Shown here in pieces: positions 33,207 through 44,514 of a stretch of 64,000 nucleotides of DNA. The first letter of the stretch is position 1. Every line of letters starts with the position of its first letter. This DNA is from Tricholoma matsutake (Eukaryota; Basidiomycota; Agaricomycetes; Agaricales; Tricholomataceae): contig AP026541.1 of the NCBI GenBank assembly GCA_026075535.2, forward strand, positions 7,068,001 through 7,132,000, read 5' to 3'. The notes beneath the pieces were generated by a model, which had not been told where the DNA came from, ran no database searches, and saw only the letters and a list, made by a program, of their open reading frames with translations. Position numbers and translations under genes: made by a program.

Positions 33207-36200
33207 CTAAGATGCATCACCCTGATGCATTTGAAATCGTATACGACCAAAGTCCATGACTTGAATGCAACGCGGTGCAGCAGTGTGCCGTCGGTGGAAT
33301 TCCTTGATTAACCGAGGGGCATTTACATCAGACTCTTCGACCCATGAGTTCTCCTCATACCCATAACCCTTCCAATGTACCAAATACTGGAGTTTTCCTC
33401 GATGCAAATGGCTGTCCAAGATTGACTCGACTTCATATTGGGGTTCTCCCTCGATCACTGTAGGTGGTGGTGGTGGGTGTGAATGGCGTCCCGGGAACGG
33501 ATCTGGGGGAGCTGGAAGCAATTTGACGACATGGAAGACGGGATGGAGTCTGGACATGGAGGCTGGGAGGCGTAGACGATAGGCATGTGTTCCAATGCAC
33601 TTGACAATGGGGAAAGGTCCCAAGAAGCGATGAGCGAGTTTCTTGGATGGACATGTAGTGGAGATGTCACTGGAGTCAAGATAAACTCGATCACCAACCT
33701 TGTACTGAGGGGTTGGGGAGTGGCGTTGGTTGTAAAATTGCGCCATGTCGTCCTTCGCCTTTGCTAAGGCTGCCCTTGCCTCCTCCAAGCTATCCCTCAT
33801 GCATTCTGTGAACTCATTCACTGTCTCGATGCGTGAGGGAGTTTGGCGAGGTTCAAATCCCATGCGTGGATGTCGTCCAGTGTCTAAGAGGAAAGGGGTC
33901 TGTTGAGTGGAAGCATGGACATGGTTGTTGTACCCGAACTCGGCCAAAGGAAGGAGATCATCCCAATCGTCCTGGCATTCATTGACAAAGAGGCAGATGT
34001 ACTGCTCCAGTTCCTGGTTGACTCGCTCCGTCTGGCCATCAGTTTGTGGGTGATAAGCAGTTGAAGCGAGGAGTTTTATCCCCAGGAGTTGGTACAGCTC
34101 ACGAGTGAACTCTGCCATGAACTGAGGGCCACAATCCGAGAGGAAGGCACCAGGAAGTCCATGTAATTTCCACACGTGGTGGAGGTAGAGTCGAGTGGCA
34201 CCTAGGGCACTGACAGTGGTGTGAGTGGGAATGAAGTGAGCGCGTTTTCCCACTGAGTCAACTGTGCACATCACCGCATCAAACCCATTTGACTCTGGCA
34301 ATTCCACCACAAAGTCGACGCTGACGACATCCCAACGACTCTCTGGAACAGGAAGAGGGTGTAGCTCACCAATAGGCTTGCGACAAGGGACCTTGGTGCG
34401 TAAGCAAAGGTCACAAGTGCGACAATACTGACCAATGAGCCATGACATTTGTGGCCACCAATAGTTCCGTGAGGTGAGCTCCAAGGTCTTCCAGCGTCCA
34501 GGGTGGCCAGCAATCTGTGAGTCATGGTGTTGGGATATGATGCGCCGGCGAAGGTCTGGGTCATTGGGAACATAGATGCGATCCCTGAAATACAACAAGT
34601 CCTCCTTTTCAGCCCACTCTGCCGCACGTAAGGAAAGGGTCGATCCCTTCCTCAGTTCTTTAACAGCTCGGGTGACAACATCCTCATGTAAACTGCTACG
34701 GTTTGCACGATGAATGTCACGTAGAATGTCCCGCTCCTCGCCCTGGGGTACAATGCCTTCCAGTGCCCGAATGGTGAACAGGTCTGGCTGCAACAGCACA
34801 ATGTTTTGGTTGTCACCGCTGCCATCCCCATGGTCTGCACGTCGGGATAGGGCATCGGTCTTCCCCATGCTGTGACCCGGACGGTGGTGCAAGGAGAAGT
34901 CGAATCTAGATAGATACAGGGACCAACGAGCTTGATGACGGTTCAATTTCTTGGCCGTCATGAAGTACTCAAGGTTCTTGTGATCCGTCCAAATTTCCAC
35001 CTTGTGTTGGGCACCCTCGAGGAAGTGTCGCCACTCCTCAAGCGCACGCATTATCGCCAACATCTCCTTGTCGTGGATCTCGTAGTTTCTCTCTACAGCA
35101 CTAAGGCTTTTGGAGTAGAATGCAACAGGATGCCACTTCTGGTCCTCCGGAGACTGCTGAGACAACACAGCGCCCGTCGCAAAGTCAGAACTGTCAGCTT
35201 CTACATGAAAAGGACGCGAATCGTCAGCAAAGGTAAGGATCGGAGCAGAAGTGACCATCTCCTTAAGCTTTTTGAATGCCTCCTGTTGTGCATTATCCCA
35301 CCTCCATGCCTCCTTTCCTGTCAAGTCAAACAGTGGTCGTGCATGATGTGAGAAATCCTTGATAAAACGCTGATAAAAATTGATGAAGCCCAGGAAAGAC
35401 TGCACCTCCTTCTTGTTTGTGGGCGTCGGCCAAGCTGTGACCCTGTTTACCTTGATAGGATCCATCTCCACTTGACCCTCCGAGATAATCAGGCCGAGGT
35501 ACTCGATCTTGGTCCTTTTGAACTCGCATTTGTCCTGATGAAGGTAGAGTTTGTACCGTCGAAGTTGCTCTAGGACAAGGCGCGTGATGCGACGGTGCTC
35601 TTCAACCATGCGAGTGAAGATGAGGATGTCATCGAGATAGATGCAGACAACGCCTTCGAGGATGAGGTCATGGAAGATGTCATTCATCATGGTCTGAAAG
35701 GTGGCAGGGCTATTAGTAAGGCCAAAGAACATGACAAGCGGTTCAAAAAGACCATGGTTGGTACGAAAGGCTGCCTTCCACTCATCTCCCTCCTTTATCC
35801 TCACATTATTATAGCCCCAATGGACATCGAGCTTGGTGAAGTATCAGGCTCCATGGAGCTGGTTTACGAGTTCGGAGATGAGGGGTAGTGGGTAGCGATT
35901 TTTGACCGTGATGTTGTTGAGTCTTCTGTAGTCTTGAACCGGTCGAAGTGAGCCATCCTTCTTCTTGACAAAGAAAAAGGGAGAGGCCATGGGTGACTTC
36001 GATGGTCAAATACGTCCAGAGGCCAGGTGCTCGTCGATGAACTGGTCAAGCTGCCGTTGTTCTTCCGGAGAGAGAGGATAGACCTTGCAGGATGAAGGGG
36101 TTGCGCCGGGGGTGAGTTCGATCGTGTGATCCCATGGCTTACGCGCAGGAAGAGAGTCGAATGACTCCTTGGAGAACACATCTTCAAACTCATGGAGATG

Positions 36201-37109
36201 AGGGAGTAAGGAGTTAGTAGAGGATTTAGCAGCGTTGTTTTTGTGGAAGGCCTCAGCGAGGCGTTGGGATATGTTCGATGTGGCACACACCTCATGCGAT
36301 GAGCGAATCGCAGTGTAGAAGATCTGATCACCCTCCTCCACTTCCTCTGGGTCCTCATCATCATCATCGGAGTCCGGCATTAGATCAGGAACCCCTTCCA
36401 ATTCCACTTCAGGTATAGGCAGGGGTCCAGCACGACACTTCTGAGTTTGTCGTATTGCTGCCTTCTGTCCACGACGTTCTTGCCTGGCTTCTGTGAAACA
36501 CGTCCGACAGCGGGATGGACATCGGCTCATGGTAACCTCCCCGGTGCGCCAGTCGACCTCTGGGTTATGGTCTCGAAGCCATGGATATCCCAAAATCGCC
36601 TTTTGCTTTCCTAATTGAGTGACAGCAAAAAGGGCACGCTCACTATGATCTTTGTAACGGAGAACCAGGTCTGCAACCTCTCGGATGGCACCAGCTTCAT
36701 TTGGGGATCCATCCACGTTATATACAGGTATCGGACGTGAGAGTGAGCGAGTATTTAGATGATGTTGTTGTACCAGATGGGAATCGATGAAGAGACCAGT
36801 CGCACCAGAGTCCAGGAGCGCAGAGACACCGAGTATCTGTCCAGTGTCGGTCGTCTGCAGTTCGATGGCTAGGTTTAAGGAATGTGCAGAGGGAGTGGAT
36901 GCCACAATATACTTGCGTGGTAGTTTACACTCCCATGATTTAATTTTGGGACGTGGAGTAGAAGGAGAGATGGGGAGAGCAGGTACGTCTTTAGCCAACT
37001 TTGAAGGGTCAGAGAGGGGAGCAGTCACAGAAATGGATTCATTCTCCAGGGATTCAACTGACAAGACTTCAAAGTGGTTATGGACAGGCAGTGAGGGCGT
37101 ACGATTCAC
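33207..37109 (-). pseudogene. X-young Pol with two TGA codons
   Basis: Protease LLDSGATGLFID (about 36785-36822); reverse transcriptase 35100-36150 with intact YLDD (35632-35643); RNase H (34960-35260); integrase with HHCC zinc motif (34390-34530), catalytic Asp, Asp and Glu (VSVDFV, LSDCGPQF, QTDGQTERVNQ; 34000-34330); chromodomain YEVESILDSH...YLVHWKGYG...NSWV (33330-33450). TGA codons at 36006-36008 (where the sequence should read GRIRPSKSP) and 35844-35846 (GARYFTKLD) both replace Arg, and each needs one C-to-T change. Otherwise there is no frameshift. Natural stop at 33207. Confidence 0.92.
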
Positions 37110-38359
37110 TCGCTGCGAATAGGAAAATCCTGCTCCTCTACAACTTCCAGCTTAACCTCCTCTGCAACTTGATCCTTCGCTTCCTCAACATCTACAGGTG
37201 CCAACAAATCTTGCAGGAGTTCGTCTCGTCCCTCGGGGGTGAGCATGCGGATATCCTGACGATGGGGACATGCTCCAGCCCTGTGTCCAGGTTCCCCACA
37301 ACGGTAGCAGAGATCCAACTTACGTGCACAGCTGCGGGCTGCATCAACATCCATTGGTACTGGGACATTGATGGCTGGTGTGGGAGTTTGACGAGCAGGA
37401 ATGGGGTTAGGGCAGGGGAGGCTTCGATTGAAGGTGTAGGGTGTATGAGTGGTAGTTGGAGCATGGAATGCAGCATTAAATGCCGCATTTGTGAGTCCGT
37501 TCTCGTCACAGAGTGAAGCAGCTTCATACCAAGCAAGGATATCATCATCCGCTGGGCGCCCTTCCAACATCTGTGCAATCTGGTCCTGAATTTCTCGGTT
37601 GAGCCCCTGTCGGAACTTCACCACCACTGGTAACCCACTCCCATACCCTGCCATGTCCACCAAATCCTTGAACTCATTGATATAGTCGTCCACAGATCGA
37701 CGTCCCTGGTGGTAAGTGGATGACTCAAGTCGTGTCACTGCTCGGTGGCATTCATTGAGGGGGCAGAAGTGGCGTATGAACTCAGCTTGAAAGTCACCCC
37801 AAGTGGAGAAAGGTAGAGAACCGAGTTCTTTAGTTTGACATAGGATACGGTCCACATAGAGATAGGCGCGTTCAGATTTCATGTATGTGAAGGCCCAATA
37901 AATTTTTGCAGCCTCATCAACAAATTGATGCGACTGGAGACTAATGTATAACTCACAGGAATTAAGGAATGCATGTCCCTGCGCACGTGCACCATTAAAT
38001 TCAGCGGGGGGGGACGGTTTGATCTGGGCACGTTCCTTAGTGGACGCGTTTGGCAAAACATCGTTGTTGGGTGCGCTTGGAGTCGTGAAGGGGGAGTTAT
38101 TAGTCATAGGGTTAGCCTGGAGGGTCCTAACGAAGTTTTCAATCATAGATTTAAGCGAGTCAATTTGCGCGCGCATTCCGGAAACGTCGCTTTCAAGCAC
38201 GTCGAAGCGTTCTGATGCGTCCATGTCGCTAGGGAGCGCATTTGGCGAAAATGGCGGCGTGATAAAGGCAAGAGTATCTGGAACGGTGTGTAGGGACTCT
38301 GTGGAGCTTTGGGAAGTGTCGTCCAGTCCGTACCTGCCTATTTTGGGCAGCGCATTCAC
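37106..38359 (-). CDS. X-young Gag
   Basis: The open frame has 418 codons, but its first codon is GTG; the first in-frame ATG (38224-38222, about residue 46) may be the true start. A coiled-coil-like segment (ERFDVLESDVSGMRAQIDSL) is followed by the capsid domain (FNGARAQGHAFLNSCELY..., about residues 110-310) and a canonical zinc knuckle CX2CX4HX4C at about residues 351-364. It ends in TGA at 37106-37108. The Pol frame overlaps this stop one base back, so Pol is probably made by -1 frameshifting, although no textbook heptamer is next to the stop. It looks intact. Confidence 0.88.
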   Translation of the reverse strand: MNALPKIGRYGLDDTSQSSTESLHTVPDTLAFITPPFSPNALPSDMDASERFDVLESDVSGMRAQIDSLKSMIENFVRTLQANPMTNNSPFTTPSAPNNDVLPNASTKERAQIKPSPPAEFNGARAQGHAFLNSCELYISLQSHQFVDEAAKIYWAFTYMKSERAYLYVDRILCQTKELGSLPFSTWGDFQAEFIRHFCPLNECHRAVTRLESSTYHQGRRSVDDYINEFKDLVDMAGYGSGLPVVVKFRQGLNREIQDQIAQMLEGRPADDDILAWYEAASLCDENGLTNAAFNAAFHAPTTTHTPYTFNRSLPCPNPIPARQTPTPAINVPVPMDVDAARSCARKLDLCYRCGEPGHRAGACPHRQDIRMLTPEGRDELLQDLLAPVDVEEAKDQVAEEVKLEVVEEQDFPIRSE

Positions 38360-38378
38360 AATTTTCGGGCCTTAGGGG

Positions 38379-38388
38379 AGAGTTTTCT
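38379..38388 (-). other. X self-priming primer-binding site
   Basis: AGAAAACTCT on the minus strand, 2 nt (GT) after the 5' LTR. It is an exact reverse complement of LTR positions 38492-38501. No TGG-type tRNA site is present. Confidence 0.6.
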
Positions 38389-38390
38389 AC

Positions 38391-38816
38391 TATAAGGGCA
38401 ACCTAAGCCTCTAGCAAAGGGAAATCCAAAGTTAAAATTATGCTACATAATACAGGGATTGGGGGCGCACCTAGCAAAGGGAAATCCGAAGAGAAAACTC
38501 TAAGGATCCCCTTGCTGATGCCCAGTATATGTGAAGACGACAAAAATCAAATATAACCTAAAAATAGAAAAAGGCGGAGATAGGCGGATCAAGGCTGCCG
38601 AATGACATCATACCAAGGGGTATGTGTCGGAAGGGGTACTCCGCCTCTAAATATAAAAGTGTCAACATATACAAACATGATAGCAAGGGAAAATTAGTAA
38701 TAAAATCCGGAAAAATCATAGAAAATGAAGAATAGAAGGAAATGAGGTGGGGAAAAATATGGGACAAACATAAAAAATAGGAAAAACACACAGGGCACCC
38801 CCCTAGTCCCCTTACA
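38391..38816 (-). repeat. X-young 5' LTR
   Basis: 426 bp. A TATA element (complement of 38525-38531) lies about 25-30 nt before the segment 38501-38492, which is complementary to the primer-binding site at 38379-38388. Confidence 0.95.
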
Positions 38817-38919
38817 TCTACGCAGAAGCCCTGCTAGAGTGCACTACCCATCTTATGTTGGACGCTCCAGTGCCAAACGACATCGACTAGATTGAGTGGT
38901 TGAGGCTTCGCCCTTAACA
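38817..38919 (+). repeat. V 5' LTR remnant
   Basis: It matches 55970-56108, with a short deletion, and ends CGCCCTTAACA. Its left part is missing at the X-young boundary. Confidence 0.85.
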
Positions 38920-38921
38920 TA

Positions 38922-38933
38922 AGATCTAAACTA
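38922..38933 (+). other. V self-priming primer-binding site
   Basis: AGATCTAAACTA, 2 nt after the 5' LTR. It is the exact reverse complement of 45182-45193 in the 3' LTR, about 33 bp after TATAAATA. Confidence 0.62.
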
Positions 38934-39235
38934 TCTGCTAGCCCACCTACCTAGGTGTAGGCAATACGTCTCGACACACACCACAATGACCAGGGTCTAG
39001 ACAAACCCCAGACTGACCACCAAGAGAAGCAGAACCACAGCCAGGTTCATCTTGGTACCGATACAATGGAAGACTAGTCCATTACTCGACCCCAGCACAG
39101 CGTTGGTTCTACGGATCAACTGACAGACAAAGAGGAGATTTCCTCACCGATGAAGACTTTGAACAACCACACACACCCCCACCCAAAACATCCACCCGCT
39201 TCTTAACAGACAAAATCGACAACCTCTATAGCCAG

Positions 39236-40135
39236 ATGTCTGAACCTGCCGCAACCACACCCATGACGTCCATAAAGGACATTCAAATCTGATCACCCAC
39301 AGACTTCTCAGGAGAGCAGACCAAGACCGCCAAGTTCCTGCAGGAGATAGACCTGTACCTGCCAATCAATAACCAGGTCTACAACACAAATGACAAGAAG
39401 ATCATCTTCACGCTGTCCTTCATGAATGGAGGGACAGCAGCTGCCTGGGCACAGGCATTTGTCAACCAACACCAATCCGAGGGACTCAGAGAATATGCAG
39501 ACTTCAGACAGAAGGTCCTAGAAGCCTTCTCACCAATTGACGATGCCAGAACAGCAAAGACTGAGATCAAGAATCTCAAACAAGGTTCAGGGAACCTCGA
39601 AGAATATGTGGCGAATTTCTGCATCCTGAAAGACAGGACAGGAATCACAGAAGATGCAGCCATGATTGAGTACTTCATGGACAGACTGCACCCCAAATTA
39701 CTGAAGAGGGTACACACGATGGAGACAGTACCCAATACTCTTGAAGGCTGGATAAAGGCAGCTTGGAAATGTGAAGGCCAATGGAAACAGGCCATGGCAA
39801 TCCTGGGAAAGACCAGGCAGAACCAGAAGACAAATGAAACAACAAAGAAAGGACAGCCCTCTCTTGACATCAACTGACTGATGAACCAAGAACACGTGGA
39901 ACACCTCCGAAAGGGATTGTGTTTCATCTGCCACCAACCAGGACACCGATTGTCCGACCACAGGGGTGGAAAGAACCCCACTCAGATGGGGTCAGTGCCC
40001 CCTCCCTACTGAAACTGCTTCACCCAGAAGAAGACTGGGGTGGACACCTACCAGAAGATCTGCATGATGCTGGACAAACTGGATGAAGAAGAAAAGGAAT
40101 GAGCCCTCAACCTCATGGAGGAATTGGGTTTTTAG
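39236..40135 (+). pseudogene. V Gag
   Basis: The first in-frame ATG is at 39236, but the same frame is open further upstream (TDEDFEQPH...), so the start is uncertain. The capsid domain (SPTDFSGEQTKTAKFLQEID... to ILGKTRQNQ) covers 39290-39830. The zinc knuckle at about 39919-39960 reads CFICHQPGHRLSDH, with His in place of the last Cys. Four TGA codons interrupt (near 39290, 39878, 40012, 40100). The natural stop is TAG at 40133-40135, right after the slippery site. Confidence 0.82.
40126..40135 (+). promoter_or_regulatory. V -1 frameshift site at gag end
   Basis: GGGTTTT at 40126-40132 is read G-GGT-TTT in the gag frame and is followed immediately by TAG. It has the canonical X-XXY-YYZ form for -1 slippage. 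The protease frame open behind it is exactly the -1 frame (FLEQRPDTTPV). Confidence 0.75.
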
Positions 40136-43100
40136 AACAGCGGCCTGATACAACGCCAGTCACCGCTGTAGTCTCCCTAGGATCTGTACTCTTAGCTACC
40201 ATGAATAGACAATCTATGTGCCTGTCTATTCGGGTAGCTGAGTCAGATAATGGGAAAGACATCGCAATGAACACGCTCCTCAACTCTGGAGCCAGAGGAG
40301 TCTTTATTGACTCAAAATTTGTCGAACGAGAAGGGATCAGGACATATCCCTTAGGCCACACCATCTGGGCCACAAACGTAGATGGAACCCTGAATAGGCA
40401 GGGAATGATCACCAGATACATGAAAGGGAGGCTCCACATCAATGGATGGAGCTACCCAATGGAATACCTAGTCACCGGACTAGGCAAAGAATCGGTAATC
40501 CTGGGTCTGTCATGGCTGCGGGAGGTAAACCTGATCATCAATTGGAAGAAAGGAACTCTTGAGTTCCGAGATGAAGGATGATGGGCTCAAATCCAACGAA
40601 TCTTGGAGAAGATGAGAAGAGCTGAACAGGCCCTCCCAAACACTCTAAAACTCCCCAGGGTCAACACTGAAAGGGAGGCACCCAATGACAGAATGGCACA
40701 AATCTGACACATCATGGCCAAAACAAGACAGAGGCTCTCTGAAGAGAAAAAGAGAAGCCTTGCCCAAGCCAGATTGGCTGTGGCAAAAACAAGAAAGAGG
40801 CTCTCCAAAGAGAAAGAAGGGAACCTTTGCTCGAGCCTGACTGGCCGTGGCAAGAACAAAGGAAAGGCTTTCCAAGAAGAAAGCAAAGGAGCTGAATTCG
40901 GTCCAGAGAGCCATCACAAAGACCAGGACCAAGGGCACTCCTAAAGAAGAAAGGAATCTCAAAGCAGCGAGACACGCCATCACCAAGACCCGAGAGAACC
41001 AGAGGAAAGAACAACTGGAGAAGGGCAAAAACAATGGATGTAACAGGACATGACAAATTGTGCAAAAGATGAAAGAATTGCTAACCTCCACAGGGGAGGG
41101 AAGCACTGGCAAAAGGAACATGAAAACAACACTATGAAACAGGATAAACAACCCTCGACAAGGGACTACCCTGACCCATGATTATAGGACCCCAGATCAT
41201 GGTACCATCAATGCTGAAGTACCTATGCCCAGGGAGACTCCCCCTTGGGTGAAGGTCGAAGAAGTACCTGATGAGGAACTACTGGCAGACACCGGCATGG
41301 AAATATGAGCAATGGGAGAAACCCACGAACAAGATGTGACAGACCTCCTGATCGCATATGTATGAGGAGAACCGGTCATTGGCATATTTGAACCACCAGA
41401 AGAACCACCCCTCACCAAGGAACACTGAGGACCGACCCATACGTACATATGGAAAATGAACACGATCTCCAGGATTACAAAAGCCAAGGACTCCCCACGA
41501 TATGTATTCTCGAAGAGTGCATGGATCAGAGCAAAGACATCCATTTCCCAGCGACTCGCACATGAACAAGATGAGGGGAGGGAGGCCAGCAAACAGACCC
41601 TGGATGACCTACTGCCACCGGAATACCAGAAATACAGACAGGTATTCGAAAAAGCTGCATCTGAACGATTCCCAGAATCAAGACCATGGGATCATGCGAT
41701 CAACTCAAAGGAAGGCTTTGTACCAAAGGATTGCAAAGTCTACCCACTGACACTGAAGGAACAAGAGAAACTCAATGAGTTTCTAGACAAAAACCTGGAG
41801 AAAGGATACATCCGACTGTCAAAATCACCCATGGCATCCCTATTCTTCTTAGTGTCAAAGAAGGACTCTGACGCTCTGCGACCTTGCCAAGACTATCACT
41901 ATCTGAACAAAGGAACGATCCGGAACAACTACCCCCTGCCACTGATCGGAGACCTCTTGGACAAGCTGAAAGGAGCAAGATTTTTCACGAAACTTGATAT
42001 TCAATGGGGATATCATAACGTACAGATAAAGAAAGGAGATGAGTGGAAGGCAGCATTCAAGACTAACCAAGGGCTATTTGAGCTAATGGTGATGTTCTTT
42101 GGGCTGTGCAACTCACCGGCAACATTCCAGGCCATGATGAATGATCTCTTCTGAGACATGCTAGATGAAGGATGGCTCGTCATCTATATGAATGACATCC
42201 TGATCTTCTCGAAGATGGAAGAAGAACACCAGATAAGGATTGAAAGGGTCCTCAAACGACTACGACAATGTGATCTCTACCTGAAAGTAGAGAAGTGCAA
42301 GTTCAACGTGCAAGAAGTTGACTTCTTGGGCATGATCATCAGGCCCGACAAACTTGCGATGGACAACACGAAGCTGGCTGGGATCAAGGACTGGCCCATG
42401 CCAAAGACAGTGAAGGATGTAAGATCCTTCCTAGAATTTGGGAACTTCTACTGAAGATTCATCGGACACTTCGTGGATCTGGCTAGACCGCTGAATGATT
42501 TGACAAAGAAGAACCAAAAATTTGAATGGACAAATGACTGCTGGCAGTCATTTGATGTGCTAAAAAGGAAGTTCAATGAAGCCCCAGTGCTACTGATGCC
42601 AGATGCAACGAAGCCATTTGTGGTGGAATCTGACACCTCGAAGTTTGCGACAGGTGCGGTACTCAGACAACAGGATGCCAATGGAGACTGGCACCCATGT
42701 GGCTACATCTCACATTCTTTCAACAAAGTGGAAAGAAATTACAAGATATATGACAGGGAACTACTGGGAGTAATCTGAGCACTAGAGACATGGAGACACT
42801 ACCTACAGGGGACGCCATTCCCTGTGACGGTACTGTCCGATCACAAGAACCTGACGTACTTCCATCAGGCCCAGAAACTGAACCGATGACAGGCTAGATG
42901 GAGCATCTACCTGTCACAATTCAACCTGAAGCTGCAACACATACCAGGATCACAGATGGTACAATCCAATGCCCTATCAAGAAGGGCAGATCACATAGCC
43001 GAAGAAGACACAGATAATGAGGACAAGACCATCCTTGCAGACGAGTTATTTGTGAGAACAATTGATGCTGAACTCCAGGGAGCCCTGGTCTCAGTGATAA

Positions 43101-44514
43101 TAAAGGACGACCTCGTGAATGACACTTTACAAGCCCTGAAGAACAATGGAACTCCCCCAATCAAGTCCGCATTGGAGGACTGGAAATTTGAAGATGGCCT
43201 GCTCTTTTTCAAAGACAGATGCTACATGCCACAGGATGAAACCCTCCACTGAGCGATCATACAAAAATACCATGATAGCATCACGACAGGGCACCCTGGA
43301 CAATGGCAAACAATCAAACTGATCCAACGAGACTACTGGTGGCCAGGAATGGCCAACTTCATAAAGAAATATGTTGAAGGCTGCGCAAAATGCCAGCAAA
43401 TGAAGATCAACATGCACCCGACAACCCCACCACCAACACCAATATCATCCGATGCCAGCAGACCATTTGAGCTGGTGATGACAGATTTTATTATGGATCT
43501 GCCCGTAATAAATGGATTTGACTCAATCATGGTTGTGGTAGACCATGGTCTTGTGAAGGGGGTAATTTTTATCCCTTGCATGAAGATGATTGACCCACTT
43601 GGCACCACAGACCTTTACCTGTGCCATGTATACACAAGATTTGGACTCCCTGGAAGGATCATCTCAGACAGAGACCCTCAATTTGCATCCAAACTCTTCT
43701 GAGAACTTGGACGACTGCTCGGGATCAAGTTATCCATGAGCACTGCCTATCACCCCCAGACCGATGGAGAAACGGAGTGAGTAAACCAAGAGCTAGAAGT
43801 TTACCTCCACATGTTCTGTTTGAACAAACCCAAAGATTGAGAGCATTATCTCCCAACGGCAGAATTCACGCATAATCAGAAGACGCACTCTGCAGTAAAA
43901 CATTCGCCGTTTTACTTGATGATGGGATATCAACCATGCACTATCCCCACCCCTTATGAAAAGACGAACCTGCTGGCTGCCAAACAGAGGATCCAAGAAC
44001 TTCTCTCTGTGAGAAGGGAAGCTCTTGCCATACACAAACTAGCCAGACAGGCTATGGCTGCCTGAACAAAAGGGTGATACAAACTGTTCAAGGTTGGAGA
44101 ACAAGTATGGCTTGACTCCAAAAACCTGAAGATTGGCTACCCAATGAGAAAATTGGCGCCAAAATGAGAAGGGCCCTTTATGATTGAAGATGCCCTGTCG
44201 AGAACAACATACCAATTGAAACTGCCACCGAGATGGAAGATCCACCCAGTATTCCATGTGGCTTTACTCACGCGATACCATGAGAACGACACTCATGGGC
44301 GAAACTTCCTGACCCCACCACCTGACCTTGTGGAAGGAGAAAATGAATACGAAGTGGAAGCGATCATCGCACACAAAAGGCATGGCAAGACACACCGTTA
44401 CCTCATAAAATGGGTCGACTACCTGACATCCGAAAACACATGGGAACCTGAATTGAACTTGAAGAATGCCTGTGAGATCCTGATGGCATATAAGAAGAGG
44501 TACCACCTCTGATG
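40133..44514 (+). pseudogene. V Pol
   Basis: Protease with NSGA in place of DSGA (40280-40310); repeat linker (40711-41030), where one extra base shifts the frame; reverse transcriptase 41600-42250 with the active site changed to YMND (42187-42198); RNase H 42460-42950; integrase with HHCC zinc motif (43262-43400), catalytic residues around TDFIMDL, SDRDPQF and TDGETE (43480-43780); chromodomain YEVEAIIAH...YLIKWVDY...NTWEP (44345-44460). About 18 TGA codons, nearly all where Arg is expected (for example FY-stop-RF at 42453), one replacing a conserved Trp near 43838. No TAA or TAG was noticed in the pol frame. Confidence 0.87.
40711..41030 (+). repeat. 66-bp repeat (22 residues) in V Pol linker
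   Basis: Units at 40711-40776, 40777-40843 (one extra base), 40844-40909, 40910-40975 and a partial fifth. Each codes for a very basic helix-like unit around AVAKTRKRLSKEKE. It lies between protease and reverse transcriptase. Confidence 0.8.

Larger units (their letters stand above)
32770..38816 (-). mobile_element. X-young: nearly intact chromovirus
   Basis: 6.05 kb with two 426-bp LTRs differing at about two positions (one A/G, one C/T), so it is recent. Gag and Pol are both full length apart from two TGA codons in the reverse transcriptase. The flanks (CGAAT left, TCTAC right) are different and belong to different elements (X-old pol and V 5' LTR), so this is not a simple insertion. Confidence 0.93.
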
